Assembly (NCBI RefSeq): GCF_001027285.1
Contig: NZ_CP011509.1
Span: 12,176,501 to 12,240,500 of the forward strand
DNA: 64,000 bases
Direction of reading: 5' to 3'
From: Archangium gephyra
GTDB lineage: Bacteria > Myxococcota > Myxococcia > Myxococcales > Myxococcaceae
In this document: piece after piece, positions 1-8,347 of the stretch
How positions within the stretch are numbered: the first letter of the stretch is position 1
Layout of the letters: every line of letters begins with the position of its first letter
Program-made: the position numbers and the translations under genes
Notes under the pieces: model-generated
Told to the model about the DNA's origin: nothing
Database searches by the model: none
The model's input: the letters and a program-made list of their open reading frames with translations, nothing else

Positions 1-39
1 TGCATGGGCTACATCGTCCTCACCGCGAAGCGGGTGTGA
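1..39 (+). CDS. C-terminal end of an unknown protein (5' truncated by window)
   Basis: An open frame from base 1 encodes the last 12 residues (CMGYIVLTAKRV) and stops at TGA 37-39. The rest lies outside the window. A terminal strand of this kind is common at the end of class I methyltransferases, but 12 residues are too few to name it. It is convergent with the methyltransferase remnant at 58-782. Confidence 0.4.
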   Translation, partial: CMGYIVLTAKRV

Positions 40-57
40 GCGAAGGGGCCTGCGTGC

Positions 58-782
58 TCACCCGCGCTGGAACACCAGGAAGTATTGGTCTGGTAGGAAG
101 TCGTGCGTCAGGGTCTGCCGGTAGCCCGCCGCCTCCAGTTCCCCGCGCACCTGCTCGGGGGACAGCTTGTGCTCCCGGGGTGGCCCCTTGGGCGACTCCA
201 CGCGGAAGTCGATGATCACCACCCGCCCCCGGGCCGCAGCTTCTCACCCAGCCGCTTCAGGTAGACCACCCGGTCGCCAATGTGGTGGTACGTGTCCACG
301 ACGAGCGCCACGTCCACCGGCTCCGGCAGCTTCGCATCCCCCGGTTCGCCCAGCACCGCTTCCAGGTTGCCCAGGTTCTCGCGCTTCGCGCGCTCGCCCA
401 TGTAGCGAACCATGTCCGGCTCGATGTCCACCCCGTATACCCGCCCCTGTGGCACCGCCCGCGCCAGCCTCACCGCGAAGTAGCCCGTCCCCGCTCCGAT
501 ATCCGCCACCTTCGCGTCCGCCGGCAGGGACAGTGCCTTCACCACCTCGTCCGGCTTCTGCCACGCGTCGCGCTCCGGCTCCTCGAAGCGCTTCGCCCAC
601 TCCTCCGCGTTCTCGAAGCGGTGCGGCATCCCTCCATGGTGCTCTCCGTGGGCGTGTCTCGTGTGAGCCGGTGCTTCGCCCGGCTCCGGGGATGCGCGGT
701 GCGCGCAGGCCAGGGCTGACAGCAGCCATGCGGCGAAGAGGGTGCTCACGGCTCGGGGTCGGGGAAAGATGCTCGGGGTCAT
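58..782 (-). pseudogene. class I SAM-dependent methyltransferase, exported, disrupted by a -1 frameshift
   Basis: The start at 782 gives a signal-peptide-like N-terminus ending LLSALAC (possible lipobox), a His-rich linker, then a Rossmann methyltransferase domain with the SAM-binding glycine motif DIGAGTGYFAVRLA and the acidic strand VYGVDIEPDMV. After KLRPGG the frame runs into a TGA near 216-218. The adjacent frame continues without a gap as VVIIDFRVESPKG and later QYFLVFQRG to TGA at 58-60, which is the normal end of this fold. One base is missing in a G/C run around 217-225. Full length would be about 241 residues. It is either a real pseudogene, a very young mutation or a sequencing error in the homopolymer-rich stretch. 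Substrate unknown. Confidence 0.75.
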
Positions 783-885
783 CCGGCTGCCTCCGTTTCA
801 GGGGCGCCGAGCCTATGTCCCACGCTGCCCCTGTCCACGGATGTGACGGCGGGATGCTCGATAGGCGGTGCAACCCGGGATGCTC

Positions 886-923
886 GATACCCTCACCCCG
901 TCCCTCTCCCGGAGGGAGAGGGG
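886..923. repeat. dispersed palindromic (REP-like) repeat, copy 1
   Basis: 38 bases identical to 40745-40782, in the same orientation. The right half contains a perfect palindrome built on CCCTCTCCCGGAGGGAGAGGG, which would fold into a hairpin. Similarity extends left as GCAACCCGGG (870-879 here, 40728-40737 in copy 2). A 13-base GGGATGCTCGATA is also repeated at 851-863 and 878-889. It sits upstream of the methyltransferase remnant and downstream of the LVIVD gene. Confidence 0.85.
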
Positions 924-1015
924 TTGTTGGCGCGGTGGGGTGTTGTTGACTCGGTGGGTGTTGTTGACTCGGTGGGTGTTGTTGGCGCGGTGGGTGTTGT
1001 TGGCGCGATGGGGTG
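924..1015. repeat. tandem repeat, five units of 18-19 bp
   Basis: Five head-to-tail units beginning TTGTTGGCGCGGTGGG at 924, 943, 961, 979 and 997. Units 2 and 3 carry GACT instead of GGCG; the first and last are 19 bp. The array starts immediately after the REP-like hairpin and ends 17 bases before the stop codon end of the LVIVD gene. It is not translated in any plausible gene. Confidence 0.9.
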
Positions 1016-1032
1016 AGGTGACGCCGGGGTGA

Positions 1033-2598
1033 TTACAGCTCCGGGAAGATGAGCAGGCCCCTCGAGGTGTCGATGACGTACACGTACCCGTCTCCCGGCA
1101 CCCTCATTCCGATCGCTCCCTCGTAGAAGCTCTCCCCTCGGCCCGCGTCCGTCTCGCGGAAGGTGTTGTAGTACGCCACCTCCCTCGGGCTCTCCGGCAC
1201 CGAGACGTCCAGCACCCTCACCCCGTGATGGTAGTACGCGATGTAGAGCCGCTCGCCCTTGAGCACCATGTTGTGGATGGAGGCGTTCTCCTCCAGCTTG
1301 TACTCGCCCAGCCGCTTCGGCTGCGTGGGCTCCGTCACATCCAGCACCCGCAGGTGCCCTCCCCAGTTCTCCCCTCCCTCGAACGCGATGCGCCTGTCAC
1401 CGTACTTCCCCACCGCGTTCGCATGGCTCGTCGCGTACGGATACTTGTACGCGCCCACCTTCCTCGGATTCTCCGGGTCGCTCACGTCCACCATCACGTA
1501 CCCGCCCGACCAGTGGTTGATGTACAGCATCCCCTCGAAGGCCAGCGCGTCGTGCGGATAGCCCACCGAGGGATCCGTCCCCGCCCCCACCTCCGCGTAA
1601 TGGCCGAGCAGCCTCGGCTCCGTGGGCTTCTGGATGTCGTAGATGAGCGTCCGCGGCGACGGGCCCGGTGACATCGCGTACAGCCGCTCCCCCTCCACGA
1701 ACACCGTGTGCACGTCGAGCGGCCCCTGTCCCGAGGACACACTCTTGACCAGCTGCGGACTCGCCGGGTTGGAGATGTCGAACACCACCACTCCCGAGGT
1801 CGCGCTCGCCACGTACAGCGCGTTCCCCTTCGCCCACACCCCGTTCCAATAGTTGTCGTTGGGCAGGCTGATCCACGTCTTGAATACCGGCGCCTCCGGG
1901 TTGCTCACGTCGAAGACCGTGAGCCCTCCGCGCTCGACTCCATCCGGCACCGACACCACGTACGCATGGCCCTGGGTGACGTAGATGTCCACCGGCATGC
2001 CCCCCTCCACTCTCGACTCGGAGGCGAGCCTCAGCCCCGAGGCCTCCTCCTCGCCCGCGCGCCGCGTCCAGCGCTCCGCCAGGAAGGTGCCCGCACCGGT
2101 GACCTTCCCGTTGCGGCAGTTGACGTAGCAGCCGTACAGCCGGTTGCCCTCGGCCCGGCACCCCACCACCGAGTTGCGAAAGGTGACCGAGGACGACTGC
2201 TGCCGCGTGCTCGACAGGAAGAAGGTGTCCGCGTCCACCTGCCGTTGCGTCGGCGCCGTGCCCCGGAACGAGTCCAGGCGCCCGTCCGCCGACACGCGGA
2301 AGGAGCCCGCGGCGATGCCAGGGGACGCGGCGTCGAGCCGGTACAGCAGCGTGTAGATGCCATCCCCCGGAACGCCGGCCAGCGAGCCCGCGTCACATCC
2401 CGAGACGTCGAAGCCCTCCAGGTCTCCGCAGGTGACCTCCGCGGTGTTGCGCACCGCGCACGCCGCGTAGCGGCCCGTATCCACCCAGTCCCCCAGCGAA
2501 TCGGTGGTGTCCACCGGCTCCGGCGGCTCGCGGTTGCAGGCGGACAACGGCAGGACTCCAGCGGCCAGGACCGCACAGGCACGACGCGTCCATCTCAT
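1033..2598 (-). CDS. LVIVD-repeat beta-propeller lipoprotein
   Basis: 521 residues. The start at 2598 is preferred over an upstream in-frame ATG (2775) because it follows AAAGGAAACGCCGAC and begins a lipoprotein signal, MRWTRRACAVLAAGVLPLSAC with Cys21 as the lipidation site. Residues about 50-190 form a Cys-containing N-terminal region. From about residue 200 to the end there are at least six LVIVD-type blades (LTVFDVSNPEAP, VVVFDISNPASP, YVMVDVSDPENP, LRVLDVTEPTQP, VRVLDVSVPESP, VYVIDTSRGLLIF). Such propellers are surface or periplasmic proteins, probably for binding; no catalytic site is visible. It is divergent from the operon starting at 2788 and may share its control region. Confidence 0.85.
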   Translation of the reverse strand: MRWTRRACAVLAAGVLPLSACNREPPEPVDTTDSLGDWVDTGRYAACAVRNTAEVTCGDLEGFDVSGCDAGSLAGVPGDGIYTLLYRLDAASPGIAAGSFRVSADGRLDSFRGTAPTQRQVDADTFFLSSTRQQSSSVTFRNSVVGCRAEGNRLYGCYVNCRNGKVTGAGTFLAERWTRRAGEEEASGLRLASESRVEGGMPVDIYVTQGHAYVVSVPDGVERGGLTVFDVSNPEAPVFKTWISLPNDNYWNGVWAKGNALYVASATSGVVVFDISNPASPQLVKSVSSGQGPLDVHTVFVEGERLYAMSPGPSPRTLIYDIQKPTEPRLLGHYAEVGAGTDPSVGYPHDALAFEGMLYINHWSGGYVMVDVSDPENPRKVGAYKYPYATSHANAVGKYGDRRIAFEGGENWGGHLRVLDVTEPTQPKRLGEYKLEENASIHNMVLKGERLYIAYYHHGVRVLDVSVPESPREVAYYNTFRETDAGRGESFYEGAIGMRVPGDGYVYVIDTSRGLLIFPEL

Positions 2599-2787
2599 GT
2601 CGGCGTTTCCTTTCGTGGCTCGGAGCGCCCACGATACCGCGCCCCTGGTGGGAGGCACCCCCTCCCTCGCGCACGCCCGGTGAACGAGCGGGCCGCCAGA
2701 CACATATCGATCCCCTCTCACCGGGCACCGGTATACCCTTCCATCCCTGCCGTTTATCGTGCGGGTTCCGCCCACGGAGGGCCTCCC
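2599..2787. promoter_or_regulatory. divergent intergenic region between LVIVD gene and propeller/cytochrome operon
   Basis: 189 bases separate two divergent starts and must hold promoters for both. On the plus strand a GGTATACCC stretch near 2730-2740 is a possible -10 for the 2788 operon. No clear -35 or operator palindrome could be fixed by eye. Confidence 0.35.
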
Positions 2788-4140
2788 ATGACCTCGCTCG
2801 CTTCACTCCGCCGCGCGCTGCCGCTGGCAGCGCTCGCGCTGTACACCCCTCCCGCTCTGGCGCACGAGGGCTTCCAGGACACCACCAGTGTCACCGTGCG
2901 CCGCGGCCACCCCGAGGACATGATCCTCGGCGCCACCTTCGGTGCCGTCATCACCCGCGACAGTGGGAAGACCTGGAGTTGGATCTGCCCCGAGGCCATG
3001 CACTTCGGTGGCTGGCGCCCGGAGACCTTCGTCTGGCAGTCCGATGGCACCCTGCTCGCGGCCACCGGGGCCTCGCTCATCCGCTCGCAGGACGGCGGCT
3101 GCACCTGGACGGTGCACGACTACTTCAAGTCCCAGGGACTGTGGCCCATGGGGCTCGCAGCCCCTGCGTCCAATCCCTCGCGCCTGTGGGTGACGACGGG
3201 CCGCAGCGCCTCGCGCAACGGCATCTACCGCAGCGACGACGGCGGCCAGACGTTTACCCCCGTCCTGCAGAGCGACACCGTCGTCTTCACCGCCGTGAAG
3301 GTGGCGCCCTCGGACTCGCGGCGCCTCTACGTCTCCGGCAACACCCTCACCCAACGGCACATCTACCGCAGCGATGACGAGGGCACCACCTGGGAGCCGC
3401 TCGCCCAGCCCTTCCCCGAGTATCCGGCGCCCCCCCAGCCGTATGACTTGTTCGTCCTGCGGGTGTCCGACACCGACCCGGACCGGCTCTGGGCGCGCGT
3501 CTCCTGGGACGGCTGGACGTACGTGCTGGAGAGCAAGGACGGTGGCCGCACCTTCACCTCCGTGGTCCACGTGGAGGGAGCGGAGCACGAAGGTCTCAAC
3601 GATTACCTCATCGGCATCGAGGTCTCCGCCGACGGCAACACCCTGTGGGCCGCCACGCAGTCGAATCTCTTCCGCGTCCGCGTGGGGGAGAGCCGCGCCA
3701 CCCAGCTGCCCCTGCCCGACGGCAATGCCTGCGCGCAGCGCGAGGGGGAAGTCCTCTACGTCTGCGGCGCCTCGCGCTTGCACAACTGGGCCCTGGCCAC
3801 CACCACCGACGAGGGCCAGACGTACACGCCCCTCTTCAACCTGCCCGACACCCGTCCCCCCATGTGTCCCGCTGGCACCCCGACCCAGAAGCTCTGCCGG
3901 CCCAACTGGCCCCAGTTCGCCCCCACCATCGAGGCCGACCCGTCCCTCCCACCCGAAACGGTGGATGCAGGCACGACGGACGTCGACGCGGGCACCGGGG
4001 ATGGCGGCACGGCGCCCACCCCGGTGGAGCCCCAGCCACCCAAGAAGGGCTGCTCGTCCGCCAGCGGCCTGGTGCCCGCGGCCTGTCTGCTCGCGCTGTC
4101 GCTCCTCCGCCGCCCGCGGCGGCGCCATCCGGAGAACTGA
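2788..4140 (+). CDS. BNR/VPS10-like repeat surface protein with MYXO-CTERM-like tail
   Basis: 450 residues. The Met at 2788 follows GGAGGGCCTCCC and starts a signal peptide ending ALA-HEG. The body has BNR/sortilin-type Asp-box repeats: ITRDSGKTWSW, IRSQDGGCTWTV, YRSDDGGQTFTP, YRSDDEGTTWEP, ESKDGGRTFTS and TTDEGQTYTP, i.e. one seven- or eight-bladed propeller. Residues about 385-415 are a low-complexity Asp/Gly/Thr/Pro spacer. The C-terminus, KKGCSSASG followed by a hydrophobic helix and RRPRRR, matches the MYXO-CTERM sorting pattern (invariant Cys, helix, Arg cluster), so it is probably surface anchored after processing. First gene of a four-gene operon. Many such proteins bind sugars or proteins; no hydrolase residues were identified. 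Confidence 0.8.
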   Translation: MTSLASLRRALPLAALALYTPPALAHEGFQDTTSVTVRRGHPEDMILGATFGAVITRDSGKTWSWICPEAMHFGGWRPETFVWQSDGTLLAATGASLIRSQDGGCTWTVHDYFKSQGLWPMGLAAPASNPSRLWVTTGRSASRNGIYRSDDGGQTFTPVLQSDTVVFTAVKVAPSDSRRLYVSGNTLTQRHIYRSDDEGTTWEPLAQPFPEYPAPPQPYDLFVLRVSDTDPDRLWARVSWDGWTYVLESKDGGRTFTSVVHVEGAEHEGLNDYLIGIEVSADGNTLWAATQSNLFRVRVGESRATQLPLPDGNACAQREGEVLYVCGASRLHNWALATTTDEGQTYTPLFNLPDTRPPMCPAGTPTQKLCRPNWPQFAPTIEADPSLPPETVDAGTTDVDAGTGDGGTAPTPVEPQPPKKGCSSASGLVPAACLLALSLLRRPRRRHPEN

Positions 4141-4143
4141 GCC

Positions 4144-4764
4144 ATGAACATGAGACACCTGAGCACCGCCTGCGTAGCCGCCCTCGCCCTCGCCACCTCC
4201 GCCTGCGAGACGGGCAACACCCCGGATTGCGGAGAGCCCCTCTATGCCGGCAGGTCCACCGACGAGGCCTGGCGCGCCCTCGTGGACGTGAAGCAGCGGC
4301 CCCTCGACGCCTCGCGCGCCGTCAACCTCCTCTCCCCCTCCCCGGGCGAGGTGTACCCGGCCGAGGCCACCCCGCCCACCTGGGAGTGGACCTTGCCCCT
4401 GCAGGGCTCGCTGCACCGGCCCGGCCCGGGCATGCTCGCGCTCGAGCCGGCGCCCCGTCCCTCCCGCTCCCTGGGCGCCTGGCTGGGTGGGCTGCTCCTC
4501 CCCACGGCGCACGCGCACCTGCCTCCGTACACGGGAGACCTCTACTGGGTGGAGATCTCCGCGGGCGGCGAGTGCCCCGTGGCGCAGGTGGTGACCTCGG
4601 AGCTGTCCTGGCAGCTGGACGCCGCCACGTGGGCCGAGCTGGGCAAGCACACGGGCAAGGACCTCACCGTGCAGGTGATGAGCGCCTACCTCGTGCAGAA
4701 CCGCGTCACCGAGGGCCCCTACCGCCTCGCCGAACCGCGCACCTTCCGCCGGAGCGCGCCGTGA
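4144..4764 (+). CDS. hypothetical lipoprotein in propeller/cytochrome operon
   Basis: 206 residues, starting 3 bases after the preceding stop. Signal MNMRHLSTACVAALALATSAC with Cys21 as lipidation site. The rest is Pro-rich (LLSPSPGEVYPAEATPPTWEW) and resembles an Ig/fibronectin-like strand pattern ending in YRLAEPRTFRRSAP. No family recognised. The GTGA overlap with the next gene (4761-4764) indicates translational coupling, so it likely acts with the propeller and cytochrome proteins at the outer membrane. Confidence 0.75.
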   Translation: MNMRHLSTACVAALALATSACETGNTPDCGEPLYAGRSTDEAWRALVDVKQRPLDASRAVNLLSPSPGEVYPAEATPPTWEWTLPLQGSLHRPGPGMLALEPAPRPSRSLGAWLGGLLLPTAHAHLPPYTGDLYWVEISAGGECPVAQVVTSELSWQLDAATWAELGKHTGKDLTVQVMSAYLVQNRVTEGPYRLAEPRTFRRSAP

Positions 4765-5990
4765 GGCGGCGCCTGCTCGCGCTGCTCGCCCCGCTCGCGC
4801 TCGGGGCGTGCAGCGGCACGGAGCCGCCGGAGCTCGACTACGCGCATGACACGGCCTGGCCCTCGGGGCCCGCGCTGCCCGGGCTGGGTGGCGGGCGCAT
4901 CGTCGTCACCAACAGCCTCGATGACACCGTGAGCCTGCTGGACCTGGACAGCATGGGCTCGCCGGACTGGGGCGAGCTGGCGCGCGTGCCGGTGGGGCTC
5001 AACCCCGTGGAGCTGGAGGGGCCGCACCACGCCGCCTTCTCGCCGCGCGGGGACTACTACTACGTGGGCCTCTCCTACTTCGTGCCCGGCGCCGGCTCGG
5101 GTCCGCACGGCAACCACGGCAGCGGCACCGCGGATGGCTACACCCTCAAGCTGGACGCGAAGGACAACCGGCTGGTGGGCTCGGTGCGCGTGGACCGCAA
5201 CCCGGGAGACCTCATCCTCAGCGCGGATGGCCGCACGCTGTACCAGACGCACTTCGATCTGCTGAAGGTCCAGGAGGCGGCGAGCAGCGGCACCACTGAT
5301 GCGAGCAAGATGAACGCGCGCCTGGCCATCCTCGACGCGGACACGATGACGCGCAAGGCGATGGTGTCCCTGTGCCCGGCGCCGCACGCGGTGCGCCTGT
5401 CTCCCGACGAGAAGCGGGCCTATGCCGCCTGCATCTCGGACGAGCTCGCCGTGGTGCAGCTCGACACGCCGACGCCCACCGTCACCTCCGTGAAGCTGCC
5501 CAACGCGGGCACCGTCCTGGCGCCCCGGCACGAGCCGTATGCGCTCACGCTCTCGCCCACGGATGGCGCGCTGTGGGTGAGCTCGCTCAAGAGCCGCACG
5601 GTGCACTACCTGGACCCCGAGTCGCTCACGGTGCGGCCCGAGCGCGCCATCTACGGCCTGCGCGGCTCGCCCATGTTCGGCGTCGTCACCCCGGATGGAA
5701 AGACGCTCTACCTGCCCTACCAGGCGGTGGAGGCCGTGGCCGTCATCGACACGGCCACGTCCAGCGTGAAGGGGGAGATCCACCTGTCGGACGCGGGCTG
5801 CCTCAACGTGCACCAGGTGGAGCTCACACCGGATGGCCGGCACGCGCTCGCGGTGTGCGAGGGAGACCACCGGGGCCCGGGCACGCTGCACGTGCTGGAC
5901 CTCCAGGCCGGCGCGGTGGGCGAGGTGGTGAAGACGGTGAAGGTGGGCATCTACCCGGACTCGGTGGGCATCCTGCGGAGGAAGCCATGA
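4761..5990 (+). CDS. YncE/YVTN-type beta-propeller lipoprotein
   Basis: 409 residues from a GTG at 4761 that overlaps the previous stop by four bases (GTGA). N-terminus VRRRLLALLAPLALGACSG has lipobox LGAC (Cys17). Propeller blades of the YVTN type follow: RIVVTNSLDDTVSLLDLDS, LILSADGRTLYQTH, VRLSPDEKRAYAACI, LTLSPTDGALWVSSL, VVTPDGKTLYLPYQAVEAV and VELTPDGRHALAVCEG. The insert GPHGNHGSGTADG around residues 112-125 could bind a ligand or metal. Probably a structural or electron-transfer partner of the diheme cytochrome encoded immediately downstream. Confidence 0.82.
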   Translation: MRRRLLALLAPLALGACSGTEPPELDYAHDTAWPSGPALPGLGGGRIVVTNSLDDTVSLLDLDSMGSPDWGELARVPVGLNPVELEGPHHAAFSPRGDYYYVGLSYFVPGAGSGPHGNHGSGTADGYTLKLDAKDNRLVGSVRVDRNPGDLILSADGRTLYQTHFDLLKVQEAASSGTTDASKMNARLAILDADTMTRKAMVSLCPAPHAVRLSPDEKRAYAACISDELAVVQLDTPTPTVTSVKLPNAGTVLAPRHEPYALTLSPTDGALWVSSLKSRTVHYLDPESLTVRPERAIYGLRGSPMFGVVTPDGKTLYLPYQAVEAVAVIDTATSSVKGEIHLSDAGCLNVHQVELTPDGRHALAVCEGDHRGPGTLHVLDLQAGAVGEVVKTVKVGIYPDSVGILRRKP

Positions 5991-6682
5991 GGTGGCTGGG
6001 ATTGGGAGCGGTGCTGCTCGCGGCCGGCTGTGGCCCCACGCCCGCGGCGGAGTACGGCGAGGAGCTGTTCCGTGACGCGGCGCTGTCGGAGAGCCAGTAC
6101 AACAGCTTCTCGTGCGCCACGTGCCACGCCACCACGGCCACGCCGCCCGCGGGCAAGGTGTACGTGGGCCTCTCGCTGCACAACGTGGCGTCCCGTCCCC
6201 ACTGGTTCGGCGGCTACGAGACGCGCCTGCTGGACGCGGTGAACTTCTGCTACACGGCCTTCATGCGTGGCGTCACCCCGCTCACGCCCGAGGATCCCAA
6301 GAGCCGCGCCCTCTACGAGTACCTCGTGAGCATCAGCCCGGAGGCCCAGGCACCGGCGCAGCCCTTCACCCTCGTGAAGAACATCTCCGACGTGCCCCGT
6401 GGCAGCGCCAGCGAGGGCGAGCGCGTGTACGAGGCCGCGTGCCAGGACTGCCACGGCGAGCCGCACACCGGCAAGGGCCGCCTCACGGAGCTCGCCTCCA
6501 TCCTTCCCGAGGTCGCCAACGACTACGGCACGATCTTCCCCGGGGTCCCCGCCGGGCTCGTCTTCATCGAGAAGGTGCGGCACGGCCGCTTCTTCGGCGT
6601 GGGTGGAAATATGCCGCCCTACAGCCAGGAAGCCTTGTCCGACCAGGAGCTGGGAGCGTTGCTCGAATTCTTGGACCTCTAG
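5987..6682 (+). CDS. diheme c-type cytochrome lipoprotein
   Basis: 231 residues; ATG 5987 overlaps the upstream stop (ATGA). Lipoprotein signal MRWLGLGAVLLAAGC (Cys15). Two CXXCH haem-binding motifs: CATCH at residues 43-47 and CQDCH at 152-156, each beginning a cytochrome c domain. The second domain ends with GGNMPPYSQEALSDQE, whose Met is the likely sixth haem ligand. Exported and membrane anchored, it should transfer electrons in the periplasm or at the outer membrane; partner unknown. Last gene of the 2788-6682 operon. Confidence 0.88.
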   Translation: MRWLGLGAVLLAAGCGPTPAAEYGEELFRDAALSESQYNSFSCATCHATTATPPAGKVYVGLSLHNVASRPHWFGGYETRLLDAVNFCYTAFMRGVTPLTPEDPKSRALYEYLVSISPEAQAPAQPFTLVKNISDVPRGSASEGERVYEAACQDCHGEPHTGKGRLTELASILPEVANDYGTIFPGVPAGLVFIEKVRHGRFFGVGGNMPPYSQEALSDQELGALLEFLDL

Positions 6683-6736
6683 AACAGACCCCCGTGAACC
6701 GTCGTAGAGTAGACGCCACTCCCGGGGGTCATACGC

Positions 6737-7345
6737 ATGAGCACGGCGCAGTCGTCGCAGGGATCCGCAGCAACGCAACGAGAGCTGGAGCAACGACTGG
6801 CCGTGGTGGGGCCCAAGGACACCACCCGCGGCTTCCTCTTCGGTTCCGCACTGGAGCTGGTGCGGACCGAGGGGAACGCGGAGTCACTCAAGCGCTGTGT
6901 GGAGGCGGCCGGGACCGGCAACTTCACCGCCTTCTTCTCCTACCCCGTCAGCACCTTCCTCAAGCTCACGTACGCCGTCGCGCGCGAACTGAGCGACAAG
7001 CACGGCGGCTTCGACGGGGCGATGCAGCACCTGGGCATGCGCGTCGCGCCGCGCTTCCTCGAGTCCACCACGGGCAAGATGCTGCTGTCGCTGGTGGGCA
7101 AGGAGCCCAAGCGGCTCATCGACAGCATGCCCTCGGCCTACAAGACGGCGTGGGACCACGGCGCCTGCTCGCTGACGTGGACGGGCCCCAAGAGCGGACG
7201 CATCGACTACGTCAACGCCGTCCCCGGGGCCTACTTCGCCGGCTCGTTGATGCAGATCCTCAACGCCGCCCAGCTCAAGGGCGCGCGCGCCACCGTGCGG
7301 CAGAGCAGCCTCACCGAGTTCTCGGTGGACTTCTCCTGGGATTAG
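6737..7345 (+). CDS. DUF2378 (TIGR02265) family protein
   Basis: 202 residues. Contains the family features: GFLFGSALELVR near residue 35, FFSYPVSTFLKLTYAVARELSDKHGGFDGAMQHLGMRVAPRF split across 60-105, SYKTAWDHGACSLTW-like core (here SAYKTAWDHGACSLTW), and a C-terminal FSVDFSWD. This paralogous family is almost confined to myxobacteria and its biochemical role is unknown; no signal peptide or membrane segment, so cytoplasmic. It is followed by a hairpin shared with the convergent terpene synthase gene. Confidence 0.88.
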   Translation: MSTAQSSQGSAATQRELEQRLAVVGPKDTTRGFLFGSALELVRTEGNAESLKRCVEAAGTGNFTAFFSYPVSTFLKLTYAVARELSDKHGGFDGAMQHLGMRVAPRFLESTTGKMLLSLVGKEPKRLIDSMPSAYKTAWDHGACSLTWTGPKSGRIDYVNAVPGAYFAGSLMQILNAAQLKGARATVRQSSLTEFSVDFSWD

Positions 7346-7363
7346 GCGCGAGGGCCTCGCGCC
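7345..7363. terminator. bidirectional hairpin between convergent genes
   Basis: Perfect 8-bp stem GGCGCGAG (7345-7352) and CTCGCGCC (7356-7363) with a 3-base loop. It overlaps the DUF2378 stop codon and lies 10 bases from the terpene synthase stop. No T-tract, so termination is plausible but not proven. Confidence 0.5.
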
Positions 7364-7372
7364 CGGCGCCTC

Positions 7373-8347
7373 TCAGGCCACGCGCACCTGCTGGGGAGCG
7401 GCCTCGCCCTCCCCCTCCTGGTAGCGGCCCGTCTGGATGGACCAGTCCACGTTGGCGCGCACCCAGCGGCGGATGCCCGTCACGTAGCGCGCCACGTGCG
7501 CGTCGTGCTCGCCGAACGAGGGCAGGCTCTTCTCCAGCTCCAGGAAGCACCGCATCGCCGTGTCGTGCATCTCCACCGCCACGTCGATGGCCTCCTGCAG
7601 CCCCAGCCCCCGCTCCTTCTGGAGGGAGAAGACCAGGTTGGGGTGGAACTCGTCCTGGAGATCCTGCGCCAGCGAGAACAAGTCATTGGCCCAGGCGATG
7701 ACGTCCGTGGCCGTCTCCACGAGCTGCTGGAGGGCCGGGTGCGTCAGCACCTCGTCGGGCAGCAGGAAGCCCTCGATGGCCTCCACCTGGGTGAAGCCCA
7801 TGTACGTGCCCACCGACAGGCGGCGCAGCTGGATGTACGTGTCCACGTCCAGGCACACCCGGTTGCCGCGCACCTCGGCCTCCCAGATGGTGCCCTCGAA
7901 GTAGCACTGGCAGGCGTGGATGAAACGCTTCATCCACTGCGCCGGCATCCGCGTGGCGATGCGCTCGCGGATGCTCGCCAGCAGCCACAGCAGCGGCGGC
8001 GCGTCATGGTAGGGAATCGCACCCTCGAGCACCGCCAGCGCCATCTCGCTCTGCTGGCGCACCCACTCGGCGGGCACCTCGCCCACGTCCACCTGGTCAT
8101 CCCACGAGAAGTTCCAGATGAGGAAGTCCAGCGCCGCGCTCAGGCTCTCCCGCGGCACGTCCGGGTGGCAGCGGCCCAGCAGGAAGGGGAAGTGGCTGCG
8201 CTGCAGCTTGCGGAACACCGAGTGCCTCGCGTGCACACCCAGGTACTTCGACCAGCGCTCCAGCGCCTCGCCCTCGATCTCCTTCATGAGGGGGTGCAGC
8301 TCTGGAGCGATCGGGCAGAACAGTTGCGGCAGATGAAAGGCGCTCAT
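7373..8347 (-). CDS. class I terpene synthase (terpene cyclase)
   Basis: 324 residues from Met 8347 (MSAFHLPQLFCPIAPELHP). Cyclises a linear prenyl diphosphate in the cytoplasm. The first metal-binding motif is D83-D-Q-V-D87 within FSWDDQVDVGE. The pyrophosphate-sensor Arg lies in QLRRLSVGTYMG (about 173-184). The second metal site is N221-D-L-F-S225-L-A-Q-D229, an NSE-type triad with Asp in the last position. The C-terminal WVRANVDWSIQTGRYQ carries the usual terminal Arg-Tyr. Length fits bacterial mono/sesqui/diterpene cyclases. No prenyltransferase, P450 or methyltransferase adjoins it, so it looks like a stand-alone cyclase; the product cannot be predicted by eye. Confidence 0.9.
   Translation of the reverse strand: MSAFHLPQLFCPIAPELHPLMKEIEGEALERWSKYLGVHARHSVFRKLQRSHFPFLLGRCHPDVPRESLSAALDFLIWNFSWDDQVDVGEVPAEWVRQQSEMALAVLEGAIPYHDAPPLLWLLASIRERIATRMPAQWMKRFIHACQCYFEGTIWEAEVRGNRVCLDVDTYIQLRRLSVGTYMGFTQVEAIEGFLLPDEVLTHPALQQLVETATDVIAWANDLFSLAQDLQDEFHPNLVFSLQKERGLGLQEAIDVAVEMHDTAMRCFLELEKSLPSFGEHDAHVARYVTGIRRWVRANVDWSIQTGRYQEGEGEAAPQQVRVA

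Noticed and set aside
924-1015. possible CRISPR array
   Set aside because: The 18-bp units are contiguous with no unique spacers, and no cas genes are in the window.
2803-4650. 615-residue minus-strand open frame
   Set aside because: Antisense to the BNR protein and the lipoprotein gene; Gly/Arg-rich shadow.
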